DNA from: Marivita sp965656765
GTDB taxonomy: Bacteria > Pseudomonadota > Alphaproteobacteria > Rhodobacterales > Rhodobacteraceae
Length of the DNA stretch: 64,000 nucleotides
Direction of reading: 5' to 3'
Assembly: GCF_965656765.1 (NCBI RefSeq)
Contig: NZ_CBFHLV010000010.1
Span: 5,014-69,013 of the forward strand
A program made the translations under genes and the position numbers. The first letter of the stretch is position 1. Each line of letters starts with the position of its first letter. Positions 41,684 through 49,833 of this stretch are shown here, piece by piece. The notes beneath the pieces are model-generated. The model ran no database searches. It saw only the letters and a program-made list of their open reading frames with translations, and was not told the DNA's origin.

Positions 41684-43192
41684 TCAAAGTGAGAGTTGAT
41701 CGGGTAGGGCACGGCGCAACAGCTTGTTATTGGCGTTGCGCGGCAGTGATGCGATGCGGTGGAATAGCCGGGGTTGCTTGTAGCGTGCCAGATGGTCGGA
41801 TGCGAATTGTGTCAGAGTGTCCGAGTCGATCTTAGCATCTGCGACGTAGTAAGCGGCAATGATGCGGGTGTCGGCTTTGATTTCGACATCCGTCACGCCC
41901 ACATCCTGAATGTCTGGATGCTGCATCAAAGCGGCCTCAACCTCGAGAGGGCTCACGCGGAACCCGCCAGCATTCATCATGTCGTCCGCACGCCCGTGAT
42001 AGAGGATGTCATTGCTATGCGTCATTTCACCCATGTCACCGGTTAGGAACCAGTCGTCCTGATAACGGGACGCGGTTTCTTCTGGTTGGTCCAGATATCC
42101 CAACATCAGGCCGGGATCGGATTTGTGGACCGCAATGATGCCCGGCATGCCTATGGGGGCTGGACCATCATCAGTTAATATCGCAATGCGCCGCCCCGGT
42201 TGTGGCCAGCCAAGGCTTTCGGGCGCACAGTCTGGCAAATCAGGGGCGCTTGAAATGAAGGTCGAGCATTCGGACATGCCGAACGCCTCGAATACACGTC
42301 TTCCAGTGGTCGATTTCCACGCTTCGCGGATCGCAGCGGGCAGTTTTTCCCCGGCCGAAAGCCCATGGCGCAGCTTCGGCAGGTCCAATGAGCCAGACTT
42401 TAGGATGTGTCGATACACGCCTGGTGCTGCGGCAAAAATCGTTGCTTCGTGCCGTTTGAGCAGCAATGGGATTTGCGCATGGTCCACGCCCTGCGCAGGG
42501 ATCAGGGCCGTTGCACCTTTGGTCCAAGGGTCTAGCAAGCCAGTGCCCAGCGTGTAGGTCCAGTTGAACGCACCCGCATGCATGATGCGGTCTGCTTCGG
42601 TAAGTCCGTACCAGCCCTCCATCATCATGCCGCGTGCCCAGATGGCGCGGTGGGCGTGACATACCGCTCGCGGTTTTCCGGATGTGCCAGACGTGAAGAT
42701 AATATACGCCAAGCGGTCAGGATCGCCATAAGCCATCATCGCGGGCGGCAAACTGTACCAATCTGACATATCTGTCGTCGGGATCACCGGAACGGTTGTT
42801 GGGCAAGCCGTGATGCCGTCGTGCAGAACTGCTGCGGGGTCGGTCATGTCGATCAACACCTGAACCTCGGGCCTCGAAAGTTGCGACGACGTTGGGATAG
42901 GAATGATGCCCACGGAAATCGCGGCCAGATATGCGACTGGAAATTCGACCGTATTCCCCAGCCGCATCAACAGCCGGTCACCGGGGTTCAACCCGCTTTC
43001 CAGCAAGCCCGTTGCGCATCCGAGGATGGATTGCTTGAGCCGCGCATAGCTCCAGCGTTGAGCCCCAGTGGGCTTGACCACGGCCAGGGCGATCTTGTCG
43101 GGCAAGCGGTCAGCGGAAGCCAACACATGAGCGGCCAGATTGAAATCCTGCGGGCAGGGTGGATAGAGGGCTTTATCGAAAACAGACGTCAT
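41684..43192 (-). CDS. AMP-dependent acyl-CoA ligase
   Basis: A 502-residue adenylating enzyme of the acyl/aryl-CoA synthetase family, forming acyl-AMP then acyl-CoA. Motif A3 is YIIFTSGTSGKPRAVCHAH, A5 is AFGMSECSTF, A7/A8 includes WFLTGDMGEMTHSNDILYHGRADDMMNAGGFRV-type features (HGRADD, NAGGFRV), and the catalytic Lys is in NANNKLLRRAL. The arrangement resembles benzoate-CoA ligase-like enzymes, but the acid cannot be assigned. The ATG at 43192 faces the divergent XRE-cupin gene across 79 bp containing a perfect palindrome, which suggests control by that regulator. Confidence 0.88.
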   Translation of the reverse strand: MTSVFDKALYPPCPQDFNLAAHVLASADRLPDKIALAVVKPTGAQRWSYARLKQSILGCATGLLESGLNPGDRLLMRLGNTVEFPVAYLAAISVGIIPIPTSSQLSRPEVQVLIDMTDPAAVLHDGITACPTTVPVIPTTDMSDWYSLPPAMMAYGDPDRLAYIIFTSGTSGKPRAVCHAHRAIWARGMMMEGWYGLTEADRIMHAGAFNWTYTLGTGLLDPWTKGATALIPAQGVDHAQIPLLLKRHEATIFAAAPGVYRHILKSGSLDLPKLRHGLSAGEKLPAAIREAWKSTTGRRVFEAFGMSECSTFISSAPDLPDCAPESLGWPQPGRRIAILTDDGPAPIGMPGIIAVHKSDPGLMLGYLDQPEETASRYQDDWFLTGDMGEMTHSNDILYHGRADDMMNAGGFRVSPLEVEAALMQHPDIQDVGVTDVEIKADTRIIAAYYVADAKIDSDTLTQFASDHLARYKQPRLFHRIASLPRNANNKLLRRALPDQLSL

Positions 43193-43222
43193 GGTGCAAG
43201 GCGTAGGGTGGAACGCAACGGC

Positions 43223-43239
43223 CCGCAAGCGTGGCTTGC
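43223..43239. promoter_or_regulatory. Palindrome in the acyl-CoA ligase/XRE-cupin promoter gap
   Basis: CGCAAGC-GTG-GCTTGCG is a perfect 7-bp inverted repeat, 30 bp from the ligase start and 32 bp from the regulator start. Its symmetric placement fits an operator for the divergent pair. Confidence 0.5.
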
Positions 43240-43271
43240 GAGGGCTAGAACCCGGGGCTATAGACCTTGGC

Positions 43272-43892
43272 ATGTCTGATGATCCAAAGAACCTGATCCG
43301 CATCGCGCGCGATACTGGCCAGCACGATCAGCCAGAGCCGCTGAACCTTGGTGAACGCGTGCGTGATCTGCGTAAGGCGCACAATTGGACGCTCGAACAA
43401 GCGGCCCAACAGGCCGGTCTTGCACGGTCCACGCTATCGAAAATCGAAAACGGTCAGATGTCACCGACCTATGATGCACTTAAAAAGCTTGCCATTGGTC
43501 TGCAGATAGGTGTGCCGCAATTGTTCACGCCGCCACAGCGGGAAAAGGTGAATGGCCGAATGGTGATGACGCCCAATGGTCAGGGTCAACAACACGCCAC
43601 AACCACTTATGAACACGAGCTTTTGGCCGAAACCCTAACCAAGAAACAGATGTTGCCGTACCGCGCGCGGGTGCGGGCAAGATCCGTCGATGAATTTGAC
43701 GGCTGGGTCCGCCACGATGGCGAGGAGTTTCTATACGTGCTGACCGGTGTGGTACGTTTGTACACAGAGTTTTACGAGCCGATCGATATGCGACGTGGCG
43801 ACAGTGCCTACTACGACGCGACGATGGGCCATAACGTGATTTCCGTGTCGGATGAGGACGCCAATATCCTTTGGGTCACATCGCTGAGCTAA
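43272..43892 (+). CDS. XRE-family regulator with cupin domain
   Basis: A 206-residue transcription regulator with a helix-turn-helix (about residues 28-80: LGERVRDLRKAHNWTLEQAAQQAG, then LARSTLSKIENGQMSPTYDAL) and a C-terminal cupin (about 120-206: DGWVRHDGEEFLYVLTGVVRLY, MRRGDSAYYDATMGHNV). The family often represses a neighbouring catabolic gene until a small metabolite binds the cupin. The start at 43272 begins MSDDPKN; the in-frame sequence upstream overlaps the promoter. It is divergent from the acyl-CoA ligase gene, its likely target. Ligand unknown. Confidence 0.88.
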   Translation: MSDDPKNLIRIARDTGQHDQPEPLNLGERVRDLRKAHNWTLEQAAQQAGLARSTLSKIENGQMSPTYDALKKLAIGLQIGVPQLFTPPQREKVNGRMVMTPNGQGQQHATTTYEHELLAETLTKKQMLPYRARVRARSVDEFDGWVRHDGEEFLYVLTGVVRLYTEFYEPIDMRRGDSAYYDATMGHNVISVSDEDANILWVTSLS

Positions 43893-43900
43893 GTGTCACC

Positions 43901-44017
43901 TTAAAACCAGCCTTGTACAGTGCGCGACGTCGACGAGATATCCTGACCGATCCCATCAACTGTGGCGCAGGCGCTGAGTGCGCCTGTAACCAGGATCAAT
44001 AGAAGCCGAGCCCGCAT
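43901..44017 (-). CDS. Entericidin-like small lipoprotein
   Basis: A 38-codon gene. The peptide has a basic start MRAR, hydrophobic LLLILVTGA, the lipobox LSAC with Cys17, then TVDGIGQDI, the entericidin EcnA/EcnB pattern. Entericidins are small envelope lipoproteins discussed as toxin/antitoxin-like factors in enterics; in alphaproteobacteria their role is unknown. The start at 44017 has a strong GAGGAG site lying in the last codons of the YejA-like gene, three bases after whose stop it begins, so expression is linked to that gene. Confidence 0.75.
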   Translation of the reverse strand: MRARLLLILVTGALSACATVDGIGQDISSTSRTVQGWF

Positions 44018-44020
44018 AGC

Positions 44021-45838
44021 TCACTCCTCTTCCCACCACCAAACATCCGGCTGCCATCCGATCCAATCACCGTAGATCGGCAATTGTTCGGGGAACTTGA
44101 GTTCTTTCACGTGGGCGATCCGGCTGATGTTCCACTGGTAGATAGGGATGACATAGCGGCCAGAGGTCAGCACCCGGTCAAGCGCGCGGGTCGCTGCGAT
44201 GAAGTCATCGCGACTGTCGGAATTCAAAATCTGGTCGATCAAATCCTCGGCTGCGGGCGAACACATGCCCATCCAGTTGCGTGTGCCTTCGGCCTTGACC
44301 CCGTCACAACCCCAATAGAGCTTTTGTTCGTTTCCGGGGCTGAGCGACAGACCACGACGGTAGTAGGTCATGTCAAAATCATAGGTGGTGGTGCGTTCTT
44401 TATACTGCGCACTGTCGATGGTGGTGATTTTGGGCGCGATGCCCATGCGTTCCAGCGACTGGGTGAACAAGTCTATGATCGCCTCGTTTTCGGAACTGCC
44501 CTGACTGAGGACAATTTCAAACGTATACGGGGTGCCATCGGGGCGGGTCATCACACCTTCTTCGATGGTGTACCCGGCCTCCTCCATAAGCGAAATCGCC
44601 TGACGGATATTGCCCCGGTTGCGTTCTGTTCCATCGCTGACGGGCAGGGTGTAGCCGTCCAGCGCACCGGGCAACAGCGTGTCTTCGAATGGTTCCAGAA
44701 ATTCGCGCACGCGGCCTGTCGCCGGACCATCCTGCATCCCCAGAACCGAGTTCGAGAAGTACGACGTGATGCGCGGTTGTTTTGAACCCGTCATGGTTTC
44801 ATTGATGAATTCAAAATTAAACGCATGCAGCATGGCGTCGCGCACGCGCCAATCGCTGAACGCATCGCGCCGGGTGTTCATCACAAACCCGGTGATGCCA
44901 GAGGGACGTTCGTGCGGGACGACCGATTTGACCACATCACCGCTGTCAATGGCCGGGAAATCGTACTGCGTGTCCCATTTTTCCACATTGAATTCCCGGC
45001 TCGAATTCAGCGCTCCCGCCTTGAAGGCCTCGAACATGGCGGTGCCGTCGCCGTAGAACTCCATGCGGATTTCATCAAGGTTGGCTTGGCCGCGCATGAA
45101 ATTGACGTCCTCGCCCCAATAGTCAGGATCGCGTTTCAGGCTGACAAAGCGTCCGGCTTCGTAATCATCGATGACATAAGGCGCTGTCGTAATCGGCACT
45201 TCGTCGATGCCGGACGCGGCGAAATCCTTGCCGTCCCATTGGGCCTTTTTCAGGATTGGGCGCATGCCGATCAGCAGCGCCATTTCCGGATCCTGTTCGT
45301 TGAAGGTAAAGCGCACGCTGCGCGGTCCGGTCTGTTCCATCGACGCGATCTTGCCCCATGCACCGTGATAGCGCGGGTGGCCAATAGTGCCGAGGGTTTC
45401 GTAAGACCACATCACGTCTTCGACCGTCAGAGGCGTGCCGTCCGAGAACGTGGCCTCTTCGCGCAGGACGAATTCCACCCATTCGCGGTTGTCGCCCACC
45501 TCAATCGATTCGGCCAAAAGCCCGTAAAGCGTGAATGGCTCATCCCAATTACGGCCCATCAGGCTTTCATAGGCTAGAAAGCGAAGTTGCCACGGCGTGG
45601 AGCCTTTGGGGATGTGTGGGTTGAGGCTGTCAAAGCCGCCAACCTCGCCTGTAACGATGCGGCCGCCTTTGGGTGCGTCCGGGTTGGCGTAGGGAAGGGA
45701 CACAAAATCCGGTGGAAGTTCGGGGGCGCCATACATAGCTATGCCGTGTTGCGGGTCTGCCGTGCCCGATTGCGCGCTAAGCGAGAGTGCCAGAGTCGCG
45801 ATGCCAAGCTGGCGTTTTAGGAAAAATACCGATCTCAT
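44021..45838 (-). CDS. YejA-like ABC transporter substrate-binding protein (family 5)
   Basis: A 605-residue periplasmic solute-binding protein with an N-terminal signal (LGIATLALSLSAQSGTA). The SBP_bac_5 fold is indicated by GGRIVTGEVGGFDSLNPHIPKG, AESIEVGDNREWVEFVLREEATFSDGTPLTVEDVMWSYE-type signature (FSDGTPLT, EDVMWSYE), and the C-terminal ISRIAHV and WWWEEE end. The large size and pattern resemble YejA, the oligopeptide/microcin C binding protein. yejB, yejE and yejF are not in the window, so it is an orphan. An entericidin-like gene follows directly. A sigma-70-like promoter could not be placed with confidence. Confidence 0.88.
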   Translation of the reverse strand: MRSVFFLKRQLGIATLALSLSAQSGTADPQHGIAMYGAPELPPDFVSLPYANPDAPKGGRIVTGEVGGFDSLNPHIPKGSTPWQLRFLAYESLMGRNWDEPFTLYGLLAESIEVGDNREWVEFVLREEATFSDGTPLTVEDVMWSYETLGTIGHPRYHGAWGKIASMEQTGPRSVRFTFNEQDPEMALLIGMRPILKKAQWDGKDFAASGIDEVPITTAPYVIDDYEAGRFVSLKRDPDYWGEDVNFMRGQANLDEIRMEFYGDGTAMFEAFKAGALNSSREFNVEKWDTQYDFPAIDSGDVVKSVVPHERPSGITGFVMNTRRDAFSDWRVRDAMLHAFNFEFINETMTGSKQPRITSYFSNSVLGMQDGPATGRVREFLEPFEDTLLPGALDGYTLPVSDGTERNRGNIRQAISLMEEAGYTIEEGVMTRPDGTPYTFEIVLSQGSSENEAIIDLFTQSLERMGIAPKITTIDSAQYKERTTTYDFDMTYYRRGLSLSPGNEQKLYWGCDGVKAEGTRNWMGMCSPAAEDLIDQILNSDSRDDFIAATRALDRVLTSGRYVIPIYQWNISRIAHVKELKFPEQLPIYGDWIGWQPDVWWWEEE

Positions 45839-45917
45839 TTTCGCAACAATCCCTATCTGCTCTTGTTTTATTGGGTAGGACGGTAACGGGGCTTTCGTGG
45901 CTTTTCAAACTTTTAGC

Positions 45918-45946
45918 TTGGATCACGGTGAAAGATTGCCTATAAA
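45918..45946 (+). promoter_or_regulatory. Sigma-70-like promoter for candidate small RNA
   Basis: TTGGAT (45918-45923) and TATAAA (45941-45946) are separated by exactly 17 bp. The -10 box is one base from consensus; the -35 is weaker. It points away from the YejA-like gene toward the hairpins at 45963-46028. Confidence 0.45.
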
Positions 45947-45952
45947 GGGATC

Positions 45953-46028
45953 ACTGCTCGATAGGTTTCTTGCCTGTATGAAACCTGCCTCAATAACTTA
46001 ACCCCGGCTTCGTGCCGGGGTTTTTTTT
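45953..46028 (+). ncRNA. Candidate small RNA with intrinsic terminator
   Basis: A predicted transcript of about 76 nt starting near 45953. Stem-loop 1 is AGGTTTC (45963-45969) / GAAACCT (45980-45986) with a 10-nt loop TTGCCTGTAT. A short single-stranded linker (GCCTCAATAACTTA) leads to a terminator, ACCCCGGC / GCCGGGGT with a short TTCGT-type loop, followed by eight T residues (46021-46028). No + strand gene precedes it, because the upstream gene is on the other strand, so the terminator has no protein gene to serve. This is the common layout of a bacterial trans-acting sRNA. The family is not recognised. The rest of the 425-bp gap holds the bdhA promoter. Confidence 0.6.
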
Positions 46029-46124
46029 GGCCCGAACATTGCCGACATTGCAAACAAGATACCAATGTTTCATAGGCCTGTCGCCGTAGGATGCGCGATC
46101 ATTTTACCGGTGGGACGATTGGTT

Positions 46125-46140
46125 TGGCACGCCGTTTGCG
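46125..46140 (+). promoter_or_regulatory. Sigma-54-type promoter of bdhA
   Basis: TGGCACGCCGTTTGC matches the sigma-54 -24/-12 consensus TGGCACG-N4-TTGC, with the required GG-N10-GC spacing. It lies 124 bp before the bdhA ATG, giving a long leader. An inverted repeat AACATTG (46035-46041) / CAATGTT (46063-46069) about 60-90 bp upstream is a possible activator site, and GCAGCA-N7-TGCTGC (46217-46235) lies in the leader. Confidence 0.55.
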
Positions 46141-46263
46141 AGACTAAACGTTTGCGATTCGCATGCTCACCGATTCTTGTGGAACCAATTCCCGATCTTC
46201 TTTGTATTATGCAGGCGCAGCATGTAGCGTGCTGCACAAGCAAAAAGACGAAGGAGAGCGATC

Positions 46264-47037
46264 ATGTCGCTGAAGGGGAAAACCGCGGTCATCACCGGAT
46301 CGAATTCAGGCATCGGGTTGGGTGTCGCCCACGAGCTTGCCCGTGCGGGTGCGGATGTGGCGATCAATTCGTTCACAGACACTGCCGAAGATCACGCGCT
46401 GGCCGATCAGATCGCCAAGGAACACGGCGTGACTGCGCGCTACATTCAGGCGGATATGTCCAAGCCGGAGCAATGCCGCGCACTGATCGAAAAGGCCGGA
46501 GCCTGCGATATTCTGGTCAACAATGCCGGTATTCAGCATGTCGCGCCGATTGACGAATTCCCGACCGAAAAGTGGGACGCGATTATTGCGATTAACCTGA
46601 GTTCGGCTTTTCATACCACTGCCGCGGCATTGCCCGTGATGCGCGAGGCGGGGTGGGGCCGGATTATTAACGTGGCAAGCGCCCATGGATTGACAGCATC
46701 ACCATTTAAATCGGCCTATATCGCGGCCAAACATGGGGTTGTGGGCCTGTCCAAGACCACGGCGCTGGAAACAGCGCGCGAGGACATCACCTGCAACGCC
46801 ATTTGCCCTGGCTATGTGTTGACGCCGCTGGTTGAGGCGCAGATCCCCGACACGGCTAAGAAATATGACATGTCCGAAGAAGAAGTGACGCAGAAGGTGA
46901 TCCTTGAGCGGCAACCGTCAAAGGAATTCGCCACGGTTGAACAAATCGGTGGGACAGCGGTGTTCTTATGTTCTGATGCCGCGGCACAGATCACCGGGAC
47001 GACGATTTCCGTAGATGGTGGCTGGACTGCCCTCTGA
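46264..47037 (+). CDS. bdhA: 3-Hydroxybutyrate dehydrogenase
   Basis: A 257-residue classical SDR oxidising (R)-3-hydroxybutyrate to acetoacetate with NAD+, the step after polyhydroxybutyrate breakdown. The cofactor loop is GSNSGIGLG, then the NNAGIQHV motif, the catalytic Ser in INVASAHGL, and YIAAKHGVVGL with Tyr and Lys. The CPGYVLTPLVEAQI segment is specific to 3-hydroxybutyrate dehydrogenases. The start has AAGGAGAG upstream. A sigma-54-type promoter lies 124 bp before it, suggesting nutrient-linked control. A GC hairpin repeat separates it from the patatin gene. Confidence 0.94.
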   Translation: MSLKGKTAVITGSNSGIGLGVAHELARAGADVAINSFTDTAEDHALADQIAKEHGVTARYIQADMSKPEQCRALIEKAGACDILVNNAGIQHVAPIDEFPTEKWDAIIAINLSSAFHTTAAALPVMREAGWGRIINVASAHGLTASPFKSAYIAAKHGVVGLSKTTALETAREDITCNAICPGYVLTPLVEAQIPDTAKKYDMSEEEVTQKVILERQPSKEFATVEQIGGTAVFLCSDAAAQITGTTISVDGGWTAL

Positions 47038-47059
47038 CGTCGCGTATGCAACACGGTGC

Positions 47060-47110
47060 GAGGGGCCAGCCCCTCGCGCTCCCCGGAGTTTATTTGGCAA
47101 GATGAAGAAG
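47060..47110 (+). repeat. Hairpin-plus-tail intergenic repeat, copy C
   Basis: Hairpin GAGGGG-CCAG-CCCCTC (47060-47075), then CGCGCTCCCCGGAGTTTATTTGG and AAGATGAAGAAG. The layout (GC hairpin, CCCCGGAG-like box, TATTT, AGA-rich end) matches copies A and B near 5.1-5.3 kb. It sits between bdhA and the patatin gene start. Confidence 0.6.
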
Positions 47111-47121
47111 CAGGAGACCGT

Positions 47122-48153
47122 GTGGTAAAGATCAATCTGGCCCTGCAAGGGGGTGGTGCGCATGGCGCGTTCACTTGGGGTGTGCTCGATCGAATTCTCG
47201 AAGAGGACGATCTTGAGATCGCCGCAATCACAGGAACATCGGCCGGTGCCTTGAACGGTGCCGCCTTAAAGGCTGGATGGCTCGAGAACGGCCGTCAAGG
47301 TGCGCGGGACAATCTGGATTGGCTGTGGGCTCAGGTCGCCCGGTTGGATGATGTGACGGTGCCAAAGTGGATGCAGGCCTGGTTGCCGACGCCGGGTGCG
47401 ATCAGCAAGAGCCTGGAATATTCCCCGCTGTATCAGCTGGGCGACAGCTTTGGGCGTATGATCTCGCCCTATGCGTGGGGGCCGCTGTACCAGAACCCGC
47501 TTGAAAAGATCGTCGATCAGTTTGATTTTGGACGTGTCTGCGCGATGGACGGTCCGGCGCTCTATGTTTGCGCAACCAATGTGCGCGACGGCAAGGTGCG
47601 GGTCTTCGAAGGCGACGCGATCAGCACTCAGAGCATTTTGGCTTCGGCCTGTTTGCCGACATTGTTTCAGGCGGTCGAGGTTGAAGACCCCGAAACCGGG
47701 ACGGTCGAGGCGTTCTGGGATGGGGGGTACACCGGCAATCCAGCCCTTTTTCCGCTTTTCGAGGCGGGGCTGCCGGACGACGTGGTCATCGTGAACATCA
47801 ATCCGCTCAAGCGCGACACGGTGCCGGTGATGCCGAACGAAATTCAGAATCGGATCAACGAGATCAGTTTCAATTCGTCCTTGCTGCGCGAATTGCGGGC
47901 TATTGAATTTGTTCAGCGGCTGATTTCCGAAGGCAAAGTCCAAGAAGGCGCGATGAAAAACCTGCGTGTTCACATGATCGCCGATGACGCATTGATGAAC
48001 GATTTGTCGGTGGCGACGAAGCTGGTTGCCGTACCGACGGTGATTGACGAATTAAAAGCGGCAGGCCGTCGTGCCGCCGGCACATTCCTCGCGCAACACA
48101 AGGATGACCTTGGCCGGCGTCAGACGACAGATTTGGTTAGGATGTTCGGCTAG
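47122..48153 (+). CDS. Patatin-like phospholipase
   Basis: A 343-residue patatin-family lipid acyl hydrolase using a Ser-Asp dyad. The oxyanion hole is LALQGGGAHGAFTWG, the nucleophile elbow is GTSAGALNG, and the Asp is in DGGYTGNPALFPL. It lacks a signal peptide, so it is probably cytosolic or membrane-associated. The GTG at 47122 is chosen because GGAG lies five bases upstream and homology starts at VKINLALQ. Its position after bdhA suggests a link to polyhydroxyalkanoate metabolism, as patatins occur near such genes, but this is inference. It overlaps the convergent DUF502 gene by 4 nt. Confidence 0.85.
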   Translation: MVKINLALQGGGAHGAFTWGVLDRILEEDDLEIAAITGTSAGALNGAALKAGWLENGRQGARDNLDWLWAQVARLDDVTVPKWMQAWLPTPGAISKSLEYSPLYQLGDSFGRMISPYAWGPLYQNPLEKIVDQFDFGRVCAMDGPALYVCATNVRDGKVRVFEGDAISTQSILASACLPTLFQAVEVEDPETGTVEAFWDGGYTGNPALFPLFEAGLPDDVVIVNINPLKRDTVPVMPNEIQNRINEISFNSSLLRELRAIEFVQRLISEGKVQEGAMKNLRVHMIADDALMNDLSVATKLVAVPTVIDELKAAGRRAAGTFLAQHKDDLGRRQTTDLVRMFG

Positions 48154-48830
48154 GCCGCTTTGGCGGGTTGCGTCGGATCTTTTGAGTTCGGGTAGACCAA
48201 ACCTGCTGAGATCACCAGTTTTGCCGCGTCTTCGATCGACATGTCGAGTTCGATCACGTCTTCTTGCGGAAAGAACAGCAGAAAGCCCGAGGTCGGGTTA
48301 GGTGTCGTGGGCACAAAAACCGAAATCAGCTTGCCCATTGTTTCCGCCTTGTCGGCCACTTCGCCGCGCGCGTCGGTTGAGATGAAGCCGATCGCCCAGA
48401 TGCCCTTGCGCGGGTACTGAATCAGGCAGGCTTTCTCGAAATTGCGTTCGGATTGGGCAAAGATCGTCTCGGCAATCTGTTTGACGCCGCTATAGATCGA
48501 ACGGACCACGGGCATGCGTTCAACCAATCCTTCGGCAAAGCGGATCAGCGACCGGCCAATCAGACCTTTTGCAACCCAGCCGACGAAGGTGGTGAACAGC
48601 AAGAAAAAGATCACGCCGACACCGCGCAGGTTGATGCCGATATACTGTTCGGGATTGAACCGGGTGGGCACAACCGGAAGCACGAACCCATCAACCCAAC
48701 CAATGATAGACCAAAGCAGCCAAATGGTCAGGAACACAGGCGCAATCACAACGATACCCGTCAGAAAGCTGGCCCGCAGTCGCGAGAAAAGACTGGGGCG
48801 GCGTCTTTCGGGATCAAAGGGGGTGTTCAT
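48150..48830 (-). CDS. DUF502 membrane protein
   Basis: A 226-residue membrane protein of the DUF502 family, conserved in proteobacteria and plants (LIKE-COV), with unknown function. The N-terminus is RLRASFLTGIVVIAPVFLTIWLLW, the second helix is VGVIFFLLFTTFVGWVAKGLIG, and the conserved RMPVVRSIYSGVKQIAETIF follows. The rest is soluble, containing FVPTTPNPTSGFLLFFPQEDV, a family hallmark. It is monocistronic and convergent with the patatin gene. Confidence 0.88.
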   Translation of the reverse strand: MNTPFDPERRRPSLFSRLRASFLTGIVVIAPVFLTIWLLWSIIGWVDGFVLPVVPTRFNPEQYIGINLRGVGVIFFLLFTTFVGWVAKGLIGRSLIRFAEGLVERMPVVRSIYSGVKQIAETIFAQSERNFEKACLIQYPRKGIWAIGFISTDARGEVADKAETMGKLISVFVPTTPNPTSGFLLFFPQEDVIELDMSIEDAAKLVISAGLVYPNSKDPTQPAKAA

Positions 48831-48911
48831 AAGGGGTCCGTCGCTGTTCTGGCAAAACCTAGGCAGTCCGCTTGCCGTCTACAATGGTGCGACGTGCCTA
48901 GAGCGGGCATT

Positions 48912-49829
48912 TCACGGCAGGGACGTCAATTCCTGTGCAATTTGCGCCCCCAAACGGGCATTGTTCAGCACCAGCGCAATATTTGCGTCAAGCGACCGCC
49001 CCTCGGTCAGCTCGAAAATCCTTTGTAACAGGTACGGGGTCAGCGCCTTGCCTGAAATGCCATGCGCCTCGGCGTCTTGGGTTGCGCGGGTGATGATCGG
49101 ATGGATCTGCGCATGTGGGATCTCGGCATCCGTCGGGATCGGGTTTGCGACCAACTGCCCACCGGGCAGGCCCAAGGCGCCACGCATATGGTGGGCTTTG
49201 GCGATCTCGGCGGCCGTATCTGCGCGCAAAGGTGCCTTGAGCGTCGAAGTGCGCGACCAGAACGCCGGCAGCATATCCTGTCCGTAAGCCATGACCGGCA
49301 CGCCCAAGGTTTCCAGCACTTCGAGCGTTTTGGGCAAATCGAGGATCGCTTTGGCCCCGGCCGCCACGACCGTGACGGCGGTTTGCGACAGTTCCTGAAG
49401 GTCGGCTGAGATGTCAAAGCTTTGATCTGCGCCACGATGCACGCCGCCGATTCCACCTGTGGCAAAGACTTTGATCCCTGCCAGATGTGCCGCGATCATG
49501 GTGGCCGCGACAGTTGTCGCCCCTGTGCCACCTTTCGCCATGCAGACCGCCATATCGGCGCGGCTTAGCTTGGCGACCTGTTTGGCTTGCGCCAGCGCTT
49601 CGAGTTGACCCGAGCTGAGACCAACGCAGAGGCGACCATCGAGAACGGCAATCGTGGCCGGTTCGGCGCCGCTTTCGCGCACGGTCGACTCGATCGCGCG
49701 CGCGGTTTCGAGATTCTGCGGCCACGGCATTCCATGTGTGATGATTGTAGACTCAAGCGCCACAACCGGCGCGTTGGCGTCTAGGGCGGTTTGAACAGCG
49801 GATGAGATATCCAAGGGCAGGGTCGTCAT
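48912..49829 (-). CDS. psuG: Pseudouridine-5'-phosphate glycosidase
   Basis: A 305-residue enzyme that cleaves (or reversibly forms) the C-C glycosidic bond of pseudouridine 5'-phosphate, yielding uracil and ribose 5-phosphate. Conserved text includes VVALESTIITHGMPWPQN, the KGGTGATTVAATM motif, FATGGIGGVHRGA and VVAAGAKAILDLPKTLEVLETLGVPV. The ATG at 49829 lies 4 nt after psuK, forming a two-gene operon, psuK-psuG, that together converts pseudouridine to uracil and ribose 5-phosphate. Confidence 0.95.
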   Translation of the reverse strand: MTTLPLDISSAVQTALDANAPVVALESTIITHGMPWPQNLETARAIESTVRESGAEPATIAVLDGRLCVGLSSGQLEALAQAKQVAKLSRADMAVCMAKGGTGATTVAATMIAAHLAGIKVFATGGIGGVHRGADQSFDISADLQELSQTAVTVVAAGAKAILDLPKTLEVLETLGVPVMAYGQDMLPAFWSRTSTLKAPLRADTAAEIAKAHHMRGALGLPGGQLVANPIPTDAEIPHAQIHPIITRATQDAEAHGISGKALTPYLLQRIFELTEGRSLDANIALVLNNARLGAQIAQELTSLP

Positions 49830-49833
49830 CGGG

